From the NCBI GenBank assembly GCA_019873725.1, contig JAIOAS010000007.1:1-44695 (forward strand): DNA of 44,695 bases. The letters are read 5' to 3'. The notes under the pieces were generated by a model. It was not told where the DNA came from. It did no database searches and was given only the letters and a program-made list of their open reading frames with translations. Within the stretch, counting starts at the first letter, position 1, and each line of letters starts with the position of its first letter. Position numbers and translations under genes: made by a program. Of the stretch, positions 31,887 to 40,497 are shown piece by piece. Source of the stretch: Chloroflexota bacterium (GTDB taxonomy: Bacteria > Chloroflexota > Anaerolineae > B4-G1 > SLSP01).

Positions 31887-34238
31887 TCAAAACGGAGTCA
31901 ATACCTTACCTGCCAATCGCTCCGCCAACAGCGTCCAGCGTACATCTTCCCGGTCATTGTGTACAGCCATACCGACAGCTTTTGTTTCACCGACCAGTAC
32001 ACACAGCCGCCTGGCGCGTGTTACAGCAGTATAGAGCAAACGGCGTCTCAGCATAATGTAAAAACTGCTCAATATCGGAATGACCACACATGGATATTCG
32101 CTACCTTGACTCTTGTGAACGCTCAAGGCGTAGCCATGTGTCAAGCACGACAAATCACTCAACTCAAACTCGACCACACGATCTTCATCAAACCGGACAG
32201 ACATCTTTTTCCCTACCCGGTCAATTTTGGTAATAAACCCCGTGTCGCCATTAAACACCCCCTTCTCGGCACTGTTCTTTGTCGTCAAAACCTTATCACC
32301 TTCACGGAATACACGTCCTTTGCCTGCACTGTACTCCTGTTTACCCCAGTTGGCCGGATTGAGCGCTGTTTGCAACAGGCCATTGAGTACATCCACTCCG
32401 CAAGCCCCCCGATACATCGGAGCCAACACCTGTATATCATGCAGCGGATCAAAACCAAATTTCTGCGGAATGCGCTTCGTCACAATGTCCACCACCAACG
32501 CGGCAGCAGCCGCAGGATCATCTTCGGTAAAGAAAAAGAAATCGTCGCTGTCGTTATTCAGATTCGGCATCTCACCATGATTGATCCGGTGTGCACTGAC
32601 AACAATCTGGCTCTTATCCGACTGCCGAAAAATGGTATTCAACCGCGTCACCGGAATCACACCACTGACAATAACATCACTGAGCACATTCCCTGCCCCA
32701 ACCGCAGGCAATTGATCTACGTCGCCAACTAACACCAGATGCACACTGTGCGGCAGCGCCTTGAGCAATTGATGAAAGAGCCATAGATCACACATTGACA
32801 CTTCATCAACAATGATCATGTCAACATCAAGAGGATTCTTCTCGTTATACCAAAACACACCATCACTATCATCCCTGCCAGGCTTATAACCAAGCGTGCG
32901 ATGAATCGTCGCCGCCGGGCGACCCGTACTTTCGCTCATCCGTTTACCAGCACGCCCCGTCGGCGCACACAAGATGAACGTTCGGCGAGCGCGTTCCAGA
33001 CAGGCAATCAGCATCCGAATGGTCGCCGTCTTGCCTGTGCCTGGTCCACCCGTGATGACAGAAACGTTATGCGTCAACGCTGTCAGCACTGCACTGCGCT
33101 GCTGATGAGTCAACCGAAAGTTGCTTTCGCTTTGCACACCGTCAAGAATATGATCCCACACAACACCCGGTTCATCATCATCCGGGCTAATCTCGTCGGT
33201 ATTACGCCGTTCGTTGACTGCGCTTCGATTACTCGTTGCCAGCGCCAACAATCGTTTAGCGCTATCCACTTCATTGTGGTACATACCCGGTAGATATACT
33301 GGTTCGATGCTGATTGTTTCCAACACCACACGTTTTGCAGCAATCAGCCGCGTTACCGCTTCACCAACCGGCACCAGGTCGGATACCTTCAGTAAATCCG
33401 CTGCACGCCGGACCAGTTCCAAACGCGGCAGATAACAGTGTCCGTCACTACCACACGCATCCTTCAACGTGTGTATGCACGCCGCTTCATACCGGAACGG
33501 ACTATCGAACGGCACACCTATCTTACGTGCAATCTCATCAGCCTTGTAAAAGCCAATACCGTCTACATCTTCAGCCAACCGGTAAGGGTTTTCCTTAACT
33601 CGCGTCAGCGTTGCCCGGCCATAAGTACGCCAGATACGCATAGCGATTCGTACCGAAATACCATAACCGGTCAAATAAGCAATAGCTTCTCGGCTTTCTC
33701 GATGATCTTTCCAAATCCTGCCGATCTCCGCCGCCATATCCGATGTAATACCCGACACGTCAGCCAGTTTTTCTGGCGTCTCCTCAATAACCTGTGCAGT
33801 CAATTCTCCGAAGTGCGTAACAATACTGCTCGCCCGCGCTTCCCCAACACCCGGAAACATACCGCTGGCAAGATATGCCGTTAATGCTGCCGGATCACCC
33901 GGACCACTTGTCTTAATTTCGACTCGTTCGGCCCGGAACTGCCAGCCGTATTTCGGATCGTTAACCCATTTGCCATCAAAGCTGACCTCCTCACCGTCGG
34001 AAATGTAAGGCATTTCCCCAACTACTTTCACCGTCGAAGAACCGTTTTTACCTTTGGCTCGACCAGAAAGTTGAAGCGAGAGCACTGTCCATCCACCATC
34101 AAGCGCAGCACGATAGGATACCCGCACCACCTTTCCGATCAGATGCTCAAAAAATTCGCTATCATCAAAAAGCGATTGCTGTTGAATACCGGAAGATATT
34201 TCGTTGGACTGATCGTTGATTGAGAAAAATGTGGTCAT
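31887..34238 (-). CDS. recD2: RecD2-like helicase
   Basis: A 783-residue SF1 helicase. I used the ATG at 34238 because it overlaps the previous stop as ATGA. The first 100 residues form an OB-like domain, then HhH motifs (ASGMFPGVGEARASSIV and GYGISVRIAMRIWRTYG), then Walker A GGPGTGKTA, Walker B IIVDEVSMCD, GDVDQLPAVGAG, and the UvrD_C_2 ending with YALSVHKSQGSEYP. RecD2 is a 5'-3' helicase and is carried by some phages for replication or recombination. Confidence 0.9.
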   Translation of the reverse strand: MTTFFSINDQSNEISSGIQQQSLFDDSEFFEHLIGKVVRVSYRAALDGGWTVLSLQLSGRAKGKNGSSTVKVVGEMPYISDGEEVSFDGKWVNDPKYGWQFRAERVEIKTSGPGDPAALTAYLASGMFPGVGEARASSIVTHFGELTAQVIEETPEKLADVSGITSDMAAEIGRIWKDHRESREAIAYLTGYGISVRIAMRIWRTYGRATLTRVKENPYRLAEDVDGIGFYKADEIARKIGVPFDSPFRYEAACIHTLKDACGSDGHCYLPRLELVRRAADLLKVSDLVPVGEAVTRLIAAKRVVLETISIEPVYLPGMYHNEVDSAKRLLALATSNRSAVNERRNTDEISPDDDEPGVVWDHILDGVQSESNFRLTHQQRSAVLTALTHNVSVITGGPGTGKTATIRMLIACLERARRTFILCAPTGRAGKRMSESTGRPAATIHRTLGYKPGRDDSDGVFWYNEKNPLDVDMIIVDEVSMCDLWLFHQLLKALPHSVHLVLVGDVDQLPAVGAGNVLSDVIVSGVIPVTRLNTIFRQSDKSQIVVSAHRINHGEMPNLNNDSDDFFFFTEDDPAAAAALVVDIVTKRIPQKFGFDPLHDIQVLAPMYRGACGVDVLNGLLQTALNPANWGKQEYSAGKGRVFREGDKVLTTKNSAEKGVFNGDTGFITKIDRVGKKMSVRFDEDRVVEFELSDLSCLTHGYALSVHKSQGSEYPCVVIPILSSFYIMLRRRLLYTAVTRARRLCVLVGETKAVGMAVHNDREDVRWTLLAERLAGKVLTPF

Positions 34239-35743
34239 TTGGCGTCTCCCCATACCAACTTGTTTAGATTGTAAGTTGTTAACCCGATTTCAGTCAGTCG
34301 AAATGTCGGCGCTTCCACACGCATATCTACACTACCGAGTTCTCCCTGCCGGTTTTTACGAACCAACAAATTGAGCACACCTGGCGTTTGACTGGTTTCG
34401 TTGTAGTAATCATCTCGATAAAGCATCAAGACAACATCAGCATCTTCCTCAGTTGCCCCAGTATCCCGAAAATCAGACAACAGCGGTCGCTTGTCATTAC
34501 GATCTTCGACAGCGCGGCCCAACTGAACCGCCCACACAAACGGTAGTGAAGTCAGGTTATTTATTTCTTTCATCTGCCGCGTAACATATGTCGCTCGCGC
34601 GTAATCGTTCCGATCCACGTGCGCATCACCGGAACGCATCAGGTTTTGATGATCACCGAGCACCAACGCAATAGATTCGCGCCGTGTCAATGCATCAAGT
34701 TCAGTACGTAATTTGTCCGGCGTGCGAGCTGTTTCAGACCAATAAATCGGCAGATTACGCACCCATGCCATCGCTTCATAGATCTCGGCACGGCGCGGAC
34801 CTTCCCCGGTAACATGAGTTACTTCAATTTCCTTGAGCGGAATACCCGTCTTCATTGCCAGCAGACGGTAAATATGATCGCGCGGCTTCATTTCAAGTGT
34901 GATAAACGCCACACCCTGACCCCGCTCAGCAACCTGCATTGCCATGTGTAACAATAAATGCGACTTGCGCATCCCAGGCCGACCACCGACATACATTAAT
35001 TGACCGCCTTGCAGCCCGCCACCGAGCAACATATCCAGACCCTTGATCCCCAACGAAACCTTCGAGTCCACACCCAAACCAAAAGAATCCATCAACCGAT
35101 CACCTTCAACCGAAGATGCTTCAAAACCGCCGTCAGCTCGATGTTGGCTACAAACTTTATCGAGTGTCTGCCGCGCTTCAGTAATTACACCGTCCAGGTC
35201 CATATCTTCATTGTGCGCCAGCCGTGCAATTTCACCTGCCGCATCAAGTAACAACCGTCGAACCGCCGCACGCTGCACGATTGCCGCATACACATCTGCA
35301 TAGAGCGCTGTAGGAGTGTTGCTGATAAGATGTGCCAGGTACGCTGGCCCACCAATATCCTCTAGTTGTCCACGTGCCTTGAGCGCTTCTGCCACCGTGC
35401 GTTCATCAATTACACCATCACTGTCAGCCACACGCCGCATGGCGTCCCATATCCAGCCGTGTCGCACAATAAAAAAAGCATCCGACGTAAGCCATGCTAT
35501 CCGCCGGAAAACACCCACACCTTCCATCAGGACCGCGCCGAGCACTGCCTCTTCCATTTCAACGCTATGTGGCGTGAGAACCGGTGGAGCAGCATCCGGT
35601 TTCGCAACAGGCGTACTCGCTTTCTTGCCGTTACCATTTCGAGGAATAACCGGTAGATGTTCCGCCGAAGCTGTCTGAATCTCAAGCGATGGCCGCTTGC
35701 TCGTTTCCGGCATCCCGAAAAGCTGTTGGGTGGTCGGCGTCAT
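34235..35743 (-). CDS. dnaB: DnaB-like replicative helicase with altered Walker A
   Basis: A 502-residue protein. A DnaB_N domain is at about 62-195 (EEAVLGAVLMEGVGVFRRI), and a RecA-fold C-terminal domain begins near 230. Motif H1 reads VGGRPGMRKS: residue 259 is Arg (codon at 34967-34969) where the P-loop Gly before Lys260 is nearly invariant. Later motifs (FITLEM, VLGDHQNLMRS, FVWAVQLGR, DADVVLMLYRDDYYNE) are present. It should load at the phage origin and unwind the fork. The Gly-to-Arg change may be real or a sequencing variant. Confidence 0.88.
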   Translation of the reverse strand: MTPTTQQLFGMPETSKRPSLEIQTASAEHLPVIPRNGNGKKASTPVAKPDAAPPVLTPHSVEMEEAVLGAVLMEGVGVFRRIAWLTSDAFFIVRHGWIWDAMRRVADSDGVIDERTVAEALKARGQLEDIGGPAYLAHLISNTPTALYADVYAAIVQRAAVRRLLLDAAGEIARLAHNEDMDLDGVITEARQTLDKVCSQHRADGGFEASSVEGDRLMDSFGLGVDSKVSLGIKGLDMLLGGGLQGGQLMYVGGRPGMRKSHLLLHMAMQVAERGQGVAFITLEMKPRDHIYRLLAMKTGIPLKEIEVTHVTGEGPRRAEIYEAMAWVRNLPIYWSETARTPDKLRTELDALTRRESIALVLGDHQNLMRSGDAHVDRNDYARATYVTRQMKEINNLTSLPFVWAVQLGRAVEDRNDKRPLLSDFRDTGATEEDADVVLMLYRDDYYNETSQTPGVLNLLVRKNRQGELGSVDMRVEAPTFRLTEIGLTTYNLNKLVWGDAK

Positions 35744-36875
35744 GGAATAAAAACTCCTTGTCCTGAGTTTCCTCTTTTACGTTATAACCAGCCTGCCGCA
35801 AACGCAGATATTCATGACGCGGCATCGTCACTACTGTTGACCCGGCCACGTTAAAGATGCGCACGTTAAGCTCAGTATTGAGTTCATCATGAGAATATGG
35901 CGCAAAGAGAGCCTCGAAAGGATGAGCAGCGGAATGAGCAATGGACTGAACGGGCCGCAATTCAATAACCCATCGGGCAATCTTGACCGGATCGCGGGGT
36001 AGCGCCGCATCAGGAAATTGTTCCTTATAACGCGCCTGAAACCCATCCAAATCTTCCGGCGTGACAGGCGCGTCCTCTGGTTCACGCGCACGAATTTCTG
36101 CGATAATATCTCTGATCCGTTGCTCTGTTTTGCGTGTCATCTTCTCCCATGCCACGCCTTCAATATGTTGTGCGACAGCAGCAGTCATCGGATCGTAGAC
36201 ACGCAGTAGCGGCTGAGCAGGATTGCGTGATACGCGACGACGATGACGAGAGGCGGTAGGCGCGGCGGCGGAAGGGGCAGCGGGGGGGGATTGGTTTTTC
36301 TTTTGAACATCCCGAAGGGGAAGCGCGGCGGCGGGGGGGGATTGGTTTTCTTCTGAACCACACCCCGAAGGGGAATGCTCAGAAGCGCCGCCAGGCGCTT
36401 TATATGACGGTTCTTGACGGTTTAATGACGGTTCATGTTGCACCGGTGCAACTTCTGAAGTTGCATTTTGCAACTTCTGATGTTGCATTTTGCAACTTCT
36501 GATGTTGCATTTTGCAACTTCTGATGTTGCATTTTGATACGTATCATTTTGATACTTTTGGATTTGTTCGTCAGTCCAATGCAATGCATATCGCATTTGT
36601 TGGTACACATGTTCCGGGCTAAATCCCACCGTCACCAGGTACCGGTTTCCCCGGCGGCGATTGCGGTGGACGATCAATTCGCCGGAAGTTTCCAGTTGTC
36701 GGATGAGACGAATGACCGTCACGCGGTTCTGGCGCGTTTTCTCTGCCAGCACGTCAAGGCCCGGCCAGCAGTAACCGTTATCGTTTGCGTTGTCGGCGAT
36801 TGCCAACAGCGTAAGGAGTGCGCTGCCTTTGTGGGCCGAGTGTTTCCACACAGCTGCCATAACACTGATACTCAT
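35682..36875 (-). CDS. Replication initiator with N-terminal HTH and internal iterons
   Basis: A 397-residue protein. Residues 1-100 are a helix_turn_helix_36 initiator domain (MAAVWKHSAHKGSALLTLLAIADNAND, then VLAEKTRQNRVTVIRLI). Residues 110-245 are low-complexity with Gln, Asn, Pro, Ser, encoded by the 22-bp repeats at 36447-36534. The C-terminal part is α-helical (TPEDLDGFQARYKEQFPD). The order initiator - DnaB and the iterons inside the gene match the lambda O - P arrangement. The 3' end overlaps the dnaB-like start by 62 bases. No clear ribosome site precedes the ATG; an IS-end-like hairpin lies there. Confidence 0.75.
   Translation of the reverse strand: MSISVMAAVWKHSAHKGSALLTLLAIADNANDNGYCWPGLDVLAEKTRQNRVTVIRLIRQLETSGELIVHRNRRRGNRYLVTVGFSPEHVYQQMRYALHWTDEQIQKYQNDTYQNATSEVAKCNIRSCKMQHQKLQNATSEVAPVQHEPSLNRQEPSYKAPGGASEHSPSGCGSEENQSPPAAALPLRDVQKKNQSPPAAPSAAAPTASRHRRRVSRNPAQPLLRVYDPMTAAVAQHIEGVAWEKMTRKTEQRIRDIIAEIRAREPEDAPVTPEDLDGFQARYKEQFPDAALPRDPVKIARWVIELRPVQSIAHSAAHPFEALFAPYSHDELNTELNVRIFNVAGSTVVTMPRHEYLRLRQAGYNVKEETQDKEFLFHDADHPTAFRDAGNEQAAIA
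36437..36555. repeat. Iteron array: four 22-bp repeats plus two palindromes, candidate replication origin
   Basis: Units are at 36447-36468, 36469-36490, 36491-36512 and 36513-36534. Each is TGCAAC, 7 bases, GTTGCA, then TTT; only the first differs (one base). A perfect 16-bp palindrome GTTGCACCGGTGCAAC (36437-36452) precedes them, and TGATACGTATCA (36535-36546) plus another TGATAC (36550-36555) follows. The period of 22 is not a multiple of 3, so the reading frame rotates through the repeats. That points to selection for DNA sites rather than for protein. Confidence 0.85.
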
Positions 36876-37309
36876 AAGAATCGGCGCAGGAGACTGCCGC
36901 CTTTAGGCGGTAGAGGAATGCGCCTTACTCCTTTCTTGCTTACTAGACAAATGTGCGATATACTCCTGGTTAAGGTCAAGGCACTCCGTTCGCGGAGCAA
37001 CGGTTTCCAGTACCTTACCAACTGAAGATAGCAGGTTGCAGGCGAGAAAGCGTTGCCTGTGTAAAATCTTCAACGTCGGATGAACCTCCGTAAACGCGCC
37101 GCCTTTGGCGGCGGGCTGCGGTCAACCAGCCAGCCGTTCGCTCGGATAGGTTGGGTTAGCTATCGTCCCGACTGAACGGGTCCGCCGATGCTGCGAGGCC
37201 CAAGCTGTCGCCTGAAGGCGACAGTCGTTGACGAGGAATACTCCTGGTTAGCAAATGACGACATTGAGGATTCTGGCTCAAGCGCATAGTGATTGCAAAT
37301 ATCTGTTCG
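36876..37309. other. 434-base non-coding block with hairpins and 13-bp direct repeats
   Basis: I find no convincing ORF here. The piece 36960-37250 is bounded by ATACTCCTGGTTA at 36960-36972 and 37238-37250. Between them are stable hairpins: CTCCG-TTCG-CGGAG, GCCGCC-TTT-GGCGGC, CCCG-ACTGAA-CGGG and CTGTCGCC-TGAA-GGCGACAG. The last is followed by GTTGAC; GTCAA lies just after the left repeat. The hairpin CCGCC-TTTA-GGCGG near 36900 also resembles an IS200/IS605-type end. This could be a small non-autonomous element or a structured RNA such as an omega-RNA without TnpB. The assignment is tentative. Confidence 0.5.
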
Positions 37310-37597
37310 TTACATCAATCTGCGTATTACCATATCAATCACATTGAGTGCATCAACATCATCATAGACAATCGCCACCTGCCCGCGCCAGTTTTTATGC
37401 CAGATGGCTTCATCAGGTGTCAGCCTGTGTGACGGATCAGTTTTAATTTCCATAAGTACATTGACGCCATGCCCGCCAACCAGGAGATCGGGTACACCTT
37501 TTTCGGAAAGACGTTGTACGGTATATCCGGCGGCGCGCAGGGTATTCACAATCTGCGCCTCATTGGTATCACGTTTTCCCCGACGAGGAATACGCAT
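37310..37597 (-). CDS. VRR-NUC-type nuclease
   Basis: A 95-residue protein with AAAGGAG 9 bases upstream. EAQIVNTLRAAGYTV, GVPDLLVGG and NVLMEIKTD form the PD-(D/E)xK core of VRR-NUC domains (candidate Glu/Asp/Lys metal site). Phage members are thought to act as junction resolvases or replication nucleases. It stands between the non-coding block and a terminator. Confidence 0.85.
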   Translation of the reverse strand: MRIPRRGKRDTNEAQIVNTLRAAGYTVQRLSEKGVPDLLVGGHGVNVLMEIKTDPSHRLTPDEAIWHKNWRGQVAIVYDDVDALNVIDMVIRRLM

Positions 37598-37645
37598 CAG
37601 GTATGCTCCTTTACCTTGAAGTTAAAAAAAGTTAAAAGAGAAAAA

Positions 37646-37671
37646 CAAAAAACCCGCACTAACCCGGCGGG
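37646..37671 (-). terminator. Intrinsic terminator between HTH and nuclease genes
   Basis: Read on the minus strand, CCCGC and GCGGG close a 9-base loop and are followed by TTTTTTG. It would end or attenuate the early transcript before the nuclease gene. Confidence 0.7.
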
Positions 37672-37711
37672 GAGGGCCTCTTTCTTTTCTTTTTTGGGGG
37701 GCAAAAGTGAA

Positions 37712-38290
37712 TTATTTAGCAGCAGGGTAAGTACCTACTGCACGCACGTTTAACCCGGTCAAGCCGGGCCGCGCATCACGTAATGCTCGCGCTAGCATAG
37801 TGAGCAAGCGTTCAATTGCTTGCTCTTCAATTGGTTCGCCTGGTGTGCCTACAAGGTTCATGTGAAATAGTTCCAGGCGCATCGGCGGATTCGAGTTACC
37901 TCGAACATATTCTCGTAACTGACGTGGCGACCAGGCGTTGGCTAAGGCCAGTTGAATAACTGCCGTCGGGTTTTCTGCCCGAAGCGCTTCGTAGAACAGT
38001 GTCAAAGGCCGATCTTCAGCGCGCAGGTCTGGCGCATAGGTCATTCCGGTCTGGATATAACGCCGCACTGTCTGACTGCTCACTCCGAGCGTTGAGGCTA
38101 ACGTTTTGACCAATGCCCGGTCATGCGGCGCATGTGCTCGTGCCCATGCACATAGATCGCAGATGATCCATGTGGCTTTGCGTTCAGCTTGAATTCCCTG
38201 CGCCAGAAAGCCGAGCAATTCTTCCAAATTTGCAAATGAAAAGTCGGCCAGCCAGGGGGGAAGAGGGTCGATATTGGATTGTGTCATCAT
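37712..38290 (-). CDS. HTH protein, ParB/KorB-like helical architecture
   Basis: A 192-residue mostly helical protein. The middle part (LVKTLASTLGVSSQTVRRYIQTG) is a clear HTH. It is followed by PLTLFYEALRAENPTAVIQLALANAWSPRQLREYVRG, the paired-helix pattern that follows the HTH in ParB-like and actinobacterial phage regulators. It may regulate replication or segregation. There is no catalytic motif. Confidence 0.55.
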   Translation of the reverse strand: MMTQSNIDPLPPWLADFSFANLEELLGFLAQGIQAERKATWIICDLCAWARAHAPHDRALVKTLASTLGVSSQTVRRYIQTGMTYAPDLRAEDRPLTLFYEALRAENPTAVIQLALANAWSPRQLREYVRGNSNPPMRLELFHMNLVGTPGEPIEEQAIERLLTMLARALRDARPGLTGLNVRAVGTYPAAK

Positions 38291-38350
38291 TTGATCCGAT
38301 CAGGGGCGGTAGCAGTCCCGCCCCACGATGATAAAGGCAAACCCGGTCTA

Positions 38351-39649
38351 CTAAAACGGTACTGTCTTTGTTGGCGCGCTGCCAGGGCCGTTAGGCCGAC
38401 CAGGAGCTTTCATGCCGACCCGCACCTCGGTGCTGTCATTATTGCCGACGAATGCGTCGTCGGCAGGTGTATTGGCGTTGTCCCAGGCATTGATTGCTTC
38501 GACCTGGGCCGCGAGCGGTTCGGTTGCCAGTCGAGATAGCTCATCCCAGTATGTGCTACATAGCGTCAACATATCGTCACTGAGCATCAGCAGAGACAGC
38601 GCATCTGCCGGGTTTTCTGGCAAACCGGTCAGGTCAACTTCTGGGGGGGTAATAATGCTCTGTTTGCCCTCTTTGCCAACAGTCGTTGGCTCGCCAGGAC
38701 GGATTGGCAAGTAAAAGGCATAGTCAGGTGGACGGGCGCCGATCAGTTTTTCGGCTTCATTAAGCATCCGTGTGCGCGTTTTGTCAAGAATGTCTTTGAA
38801 TCGCCACATGGCGCTGCCGTAAACTGATAGCATCATTGGCCCGTGTTTGGCATGCCAGGCTTCTGCGCCTTTGAAAACAAGCCAGAAGCGTCCCCATGCC
38901 TTTACTTCACGTCCTTTGACATAATCAAGGCTTGGGACAAGTCGCCCCGTCGCCTCATCCTTGTACTTCCAGTCATGTCGCCATGCGATCACGCTGACGT
39001 AGACTGTGCCGCCCTGGTTGATGTCGTACAGGAATTCATCTTCCTGCGCACCTTGAAAACGGTATTGAACGATCTTGCCCAACGGAAAATCGCTGCCAGA
39101 CGCTTGCTTGAATGCAAATCCGCCGAACACCTCCAGATACGTGATGTTGGCGGCACCGCTGTTGAATCCTTCAGGCGGCATATTACGATAGCGAGCCGTC
39201 TGCATGTCCTTTTTACCGTTGAGCCACTGAATCACCGGAAAGCGCACACTCGATGGCAAATTTTGTCCGGTGAAGCGGGCCAGTTTTGCCAGATTTGCCA
39301 ACGCTGGCGTGTTTGATCCTGTTGGAGCCATCGATGCGACGGTTTGTCGCGCAGATGAAGTCACTGGCGTGTTTTTGATAGTAATTTGTTGGTCAGTTCC
39401 CGTTTCCATCTCGGCGGCGGCCTCGGCGGCGGCAGCCAGAGCCGCCAGTTCGGTTTCGACAAAAGCTGTTACAATGGCGTTCACTTCAGCGTCAGTTGTT
39501 GCCTGATCTACGCCGGGAATAGTCTTGATTGCTGCGTCCACTTCTGCGGCACTCAGATCAGCGTATGCTTCCAGACGGCGCATGATTGCACGGTTTTTCT
39601 TCATCCATGCCTCAGGTGTGAGTGGTGGCATTGCTGTTTTTGTAGTCAT
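38351..39649 (-). CDS. Unknown 432-residue replication-region protein
   Basis: A strong ribosome site (AGAGGA, 8 bases). Residues 1-90 are helical and alanine-rich (ETELAALAAAAEAAAEME), 90-130 are a Ser/Thr linker, and 130-340 form an α/β domain with many aromatics (YRNMPPEGFNSGAANITYLEVFGGFAF, SVIAWRHDWKY). The C-terminal 100 residues are acidic to a TKTVPF end. The acidic, aromatic tip is reminiscent of phage ssDNA-binding proteins, and the gene lies in the replication operon, but no family is recognised. Confidence 0.4.
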   Translation of the reverse strand: MTTKTAMPPLTPEAWMKKNRAIMRRLEAYADLSAAEVDAAIKTIPGVDQATTDAEVNAIVTAFVETELAALAAAAEAAAEMETGTDQQITIKNTPVTSSARQTVASMAPTGSNTPALANLAKLARFTGQNLPSSVRFPVIQWLNGKKDMQTARYRNMPPEGFNSGAANITYLEVFGGFAFKQASGSDFPLGKIVQYRFQGAQEDEFLYDINQGGTVYVSVIAWRHDWKYKDEATGRLVPSLDYVKGREVKAWGRFWLVFKGAEAWHAKHGPMMLSVYGSAMWRFKDILDKTRTRMLNEAEKLIGARPPDYAFYLPIRPGEPTTVGKEGKQSIITPPEVDLTGLPENPADALSLLMLSDDMLTLCSTYWDELSRLATEPLAAQVEAINAWDNANTPADDAFVGNNDSTEVRVGMKAPGRPNGPGSAPTKTVPF

Positions 39650-39701
39650 GTCAGGTTATCCTCTTATCCTTTGTTTTTTGTTGTGATAGAGCAAAATCGG
39701 A

Positions 39702-39890
39702 TCAGGCTGCTGGCGGTAAGGTATCAGCATACTCGGCCAGAAAGACGGTTTCAGTCAGAGCATTGACGAGGGTGGCATCCGGATCGGGAATGTATTGTTC
39801 GGCGTCCTTCGCGGACCAAAGCGTTTCATCTGCGGTTAAATCGTCGATGTCAATAGTGTCAGGTTCCAGATAGATCGTGATGTTGGTCAT
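39702..39890 (-). CDS. Small acidic protein
   Basis: A 62-residue protein starting at the ATG at 39890, with AAGGA 10 bases upstream; a longer frame to 39929 runs into an IS-end-like hairpin. It is strongly acidic (LEPDTIDIDDLTADE) with no cysteine and no membrane segment. Such phage peptides sometimes mimic DNA or bind a host protein. The function is not known. Confidence 0.5.
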   Translation of the reverse strand: MTNITIYLEPDTIDIDDLTADETLWSAKDAEQYIPDPDATLVNALTETVFLAEYADTLPPAA

Positions 39891-39915
39891 AGATTCTTGT
39901 CCTTCCATGAATCGG

Positions 39916-40063
39916 GTGACACTCCCCACGCCTAAAGGCGGGGGCTTCTGACGGACGCTTGCCCTTGCCTGTCCGTTGAACGGGCAGGTAGCGGGGCTGC
40001 GTTATCCGGCACGGGTGTGTCCCACCCTCAGTGACTGCTCCCCACGGCTAAAGCCGGGGGCTT
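39916..40063 (-). mobile_element. Two IS200/IS605-type right-end hairpins (omega-RNA-like), no TnpB
   Basis: On the plus strand CTCCCCACGCCTAAAGGCGG with GGGCTTCT (about 39922-39949) and CTCCCCACGGCTAAAGCCGG with GGGCTTCT (about 40038-40065) are two related hairpins, in the same orientation, 116 bases apart. On the minus strand they read GAAGCCCCC ... TTTAG ... GTGGGGAG then TGTCAC or CAGTCAC. I know this form from IS1341/IS605 ends, where TnpB guide RNAs terminate. No TnpB frame is present beside them. Another hairpin, CCTGtCCGT/ACGGgCAGG, lies between. They are best read as remnants or a minimal non-autonomous element. Confidence 0.6.
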
Positions 40064-40497
40064 CTAGGACCGGAGTCCAGGCTCGCCAGCCCGCGAGCCA
40101 AAATGTTTTATAAAGAAGTTTCGCAGGAAGTCCGCCCCGCCGTTCGCTTAGAGGTGGCCGGGGACATCCTCGCCACTGGCTACGGATGTATGGTCTATCG
40201 CCCCGGTACGCTCAGTCATTCCCGATGAACCTGGTCCGCCAGCCGAATTGCGGCGGTGTCGTTCTATGCCCCAGGTGGATCACAACGGGTCGCGTCGAAC
40301 GTTCCGCACACGAAGCTCACTGAAAATTCAGCGTATTCTATCTTCATTCTTGCTTCGGTAAGCATAAGAATGAGTAGAATGTTCGTGTTTCAATTTTTAA
40401 GGTTCAGATTATGCGTTGAACCGATAAAATTTGCAGGTTCAGCTTATGCACAGCATAAACCGCGATGTTATACTTGTCTATTGTTTCTCATCATTTT
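40064..40497. other. Non-coding region with several dyads, probable regulatory region
   Basis: This region follows the IS-end hairpins and has no credible ORF (only a 41-codon frame at about 40101). Its right half is AT-rich and carries ATTCTTGCTT-CGGT-AAGCATAAGAAT (about 40346-40371), GGTTCA ... TGAACC (40401-40422), a 14-base direct repeat AGGTTCAG(A/C)TTATGC (40400-40413 and 40435-40448) and TTATGC-ACA-GCATAA (40444-40458). These look like operator half-sites just downstream of the regulator gene, ahead of the leftward replication operon. I see no certain promoter. Confidence 0.55.

Noticed and set aside
36447-36534. CRISPR array
   Set aside because: The 22-bp repeats are directly joined without spacers and lie inside a coding gene; they are iterons.
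36876-37309. tRNA or tmRNA gene
   Set aside because: Hairpins are present, but there is no cloverleaf, no T-loop consensus and no CCA-type acceptor stem.
40101-40226. 41-codon plus-strand frame beside the IS-end hairpins
   Set aside because: It has no ribosome site and lies where the transposon remnant would have non-coding sequence; I could not match it to TnpB.
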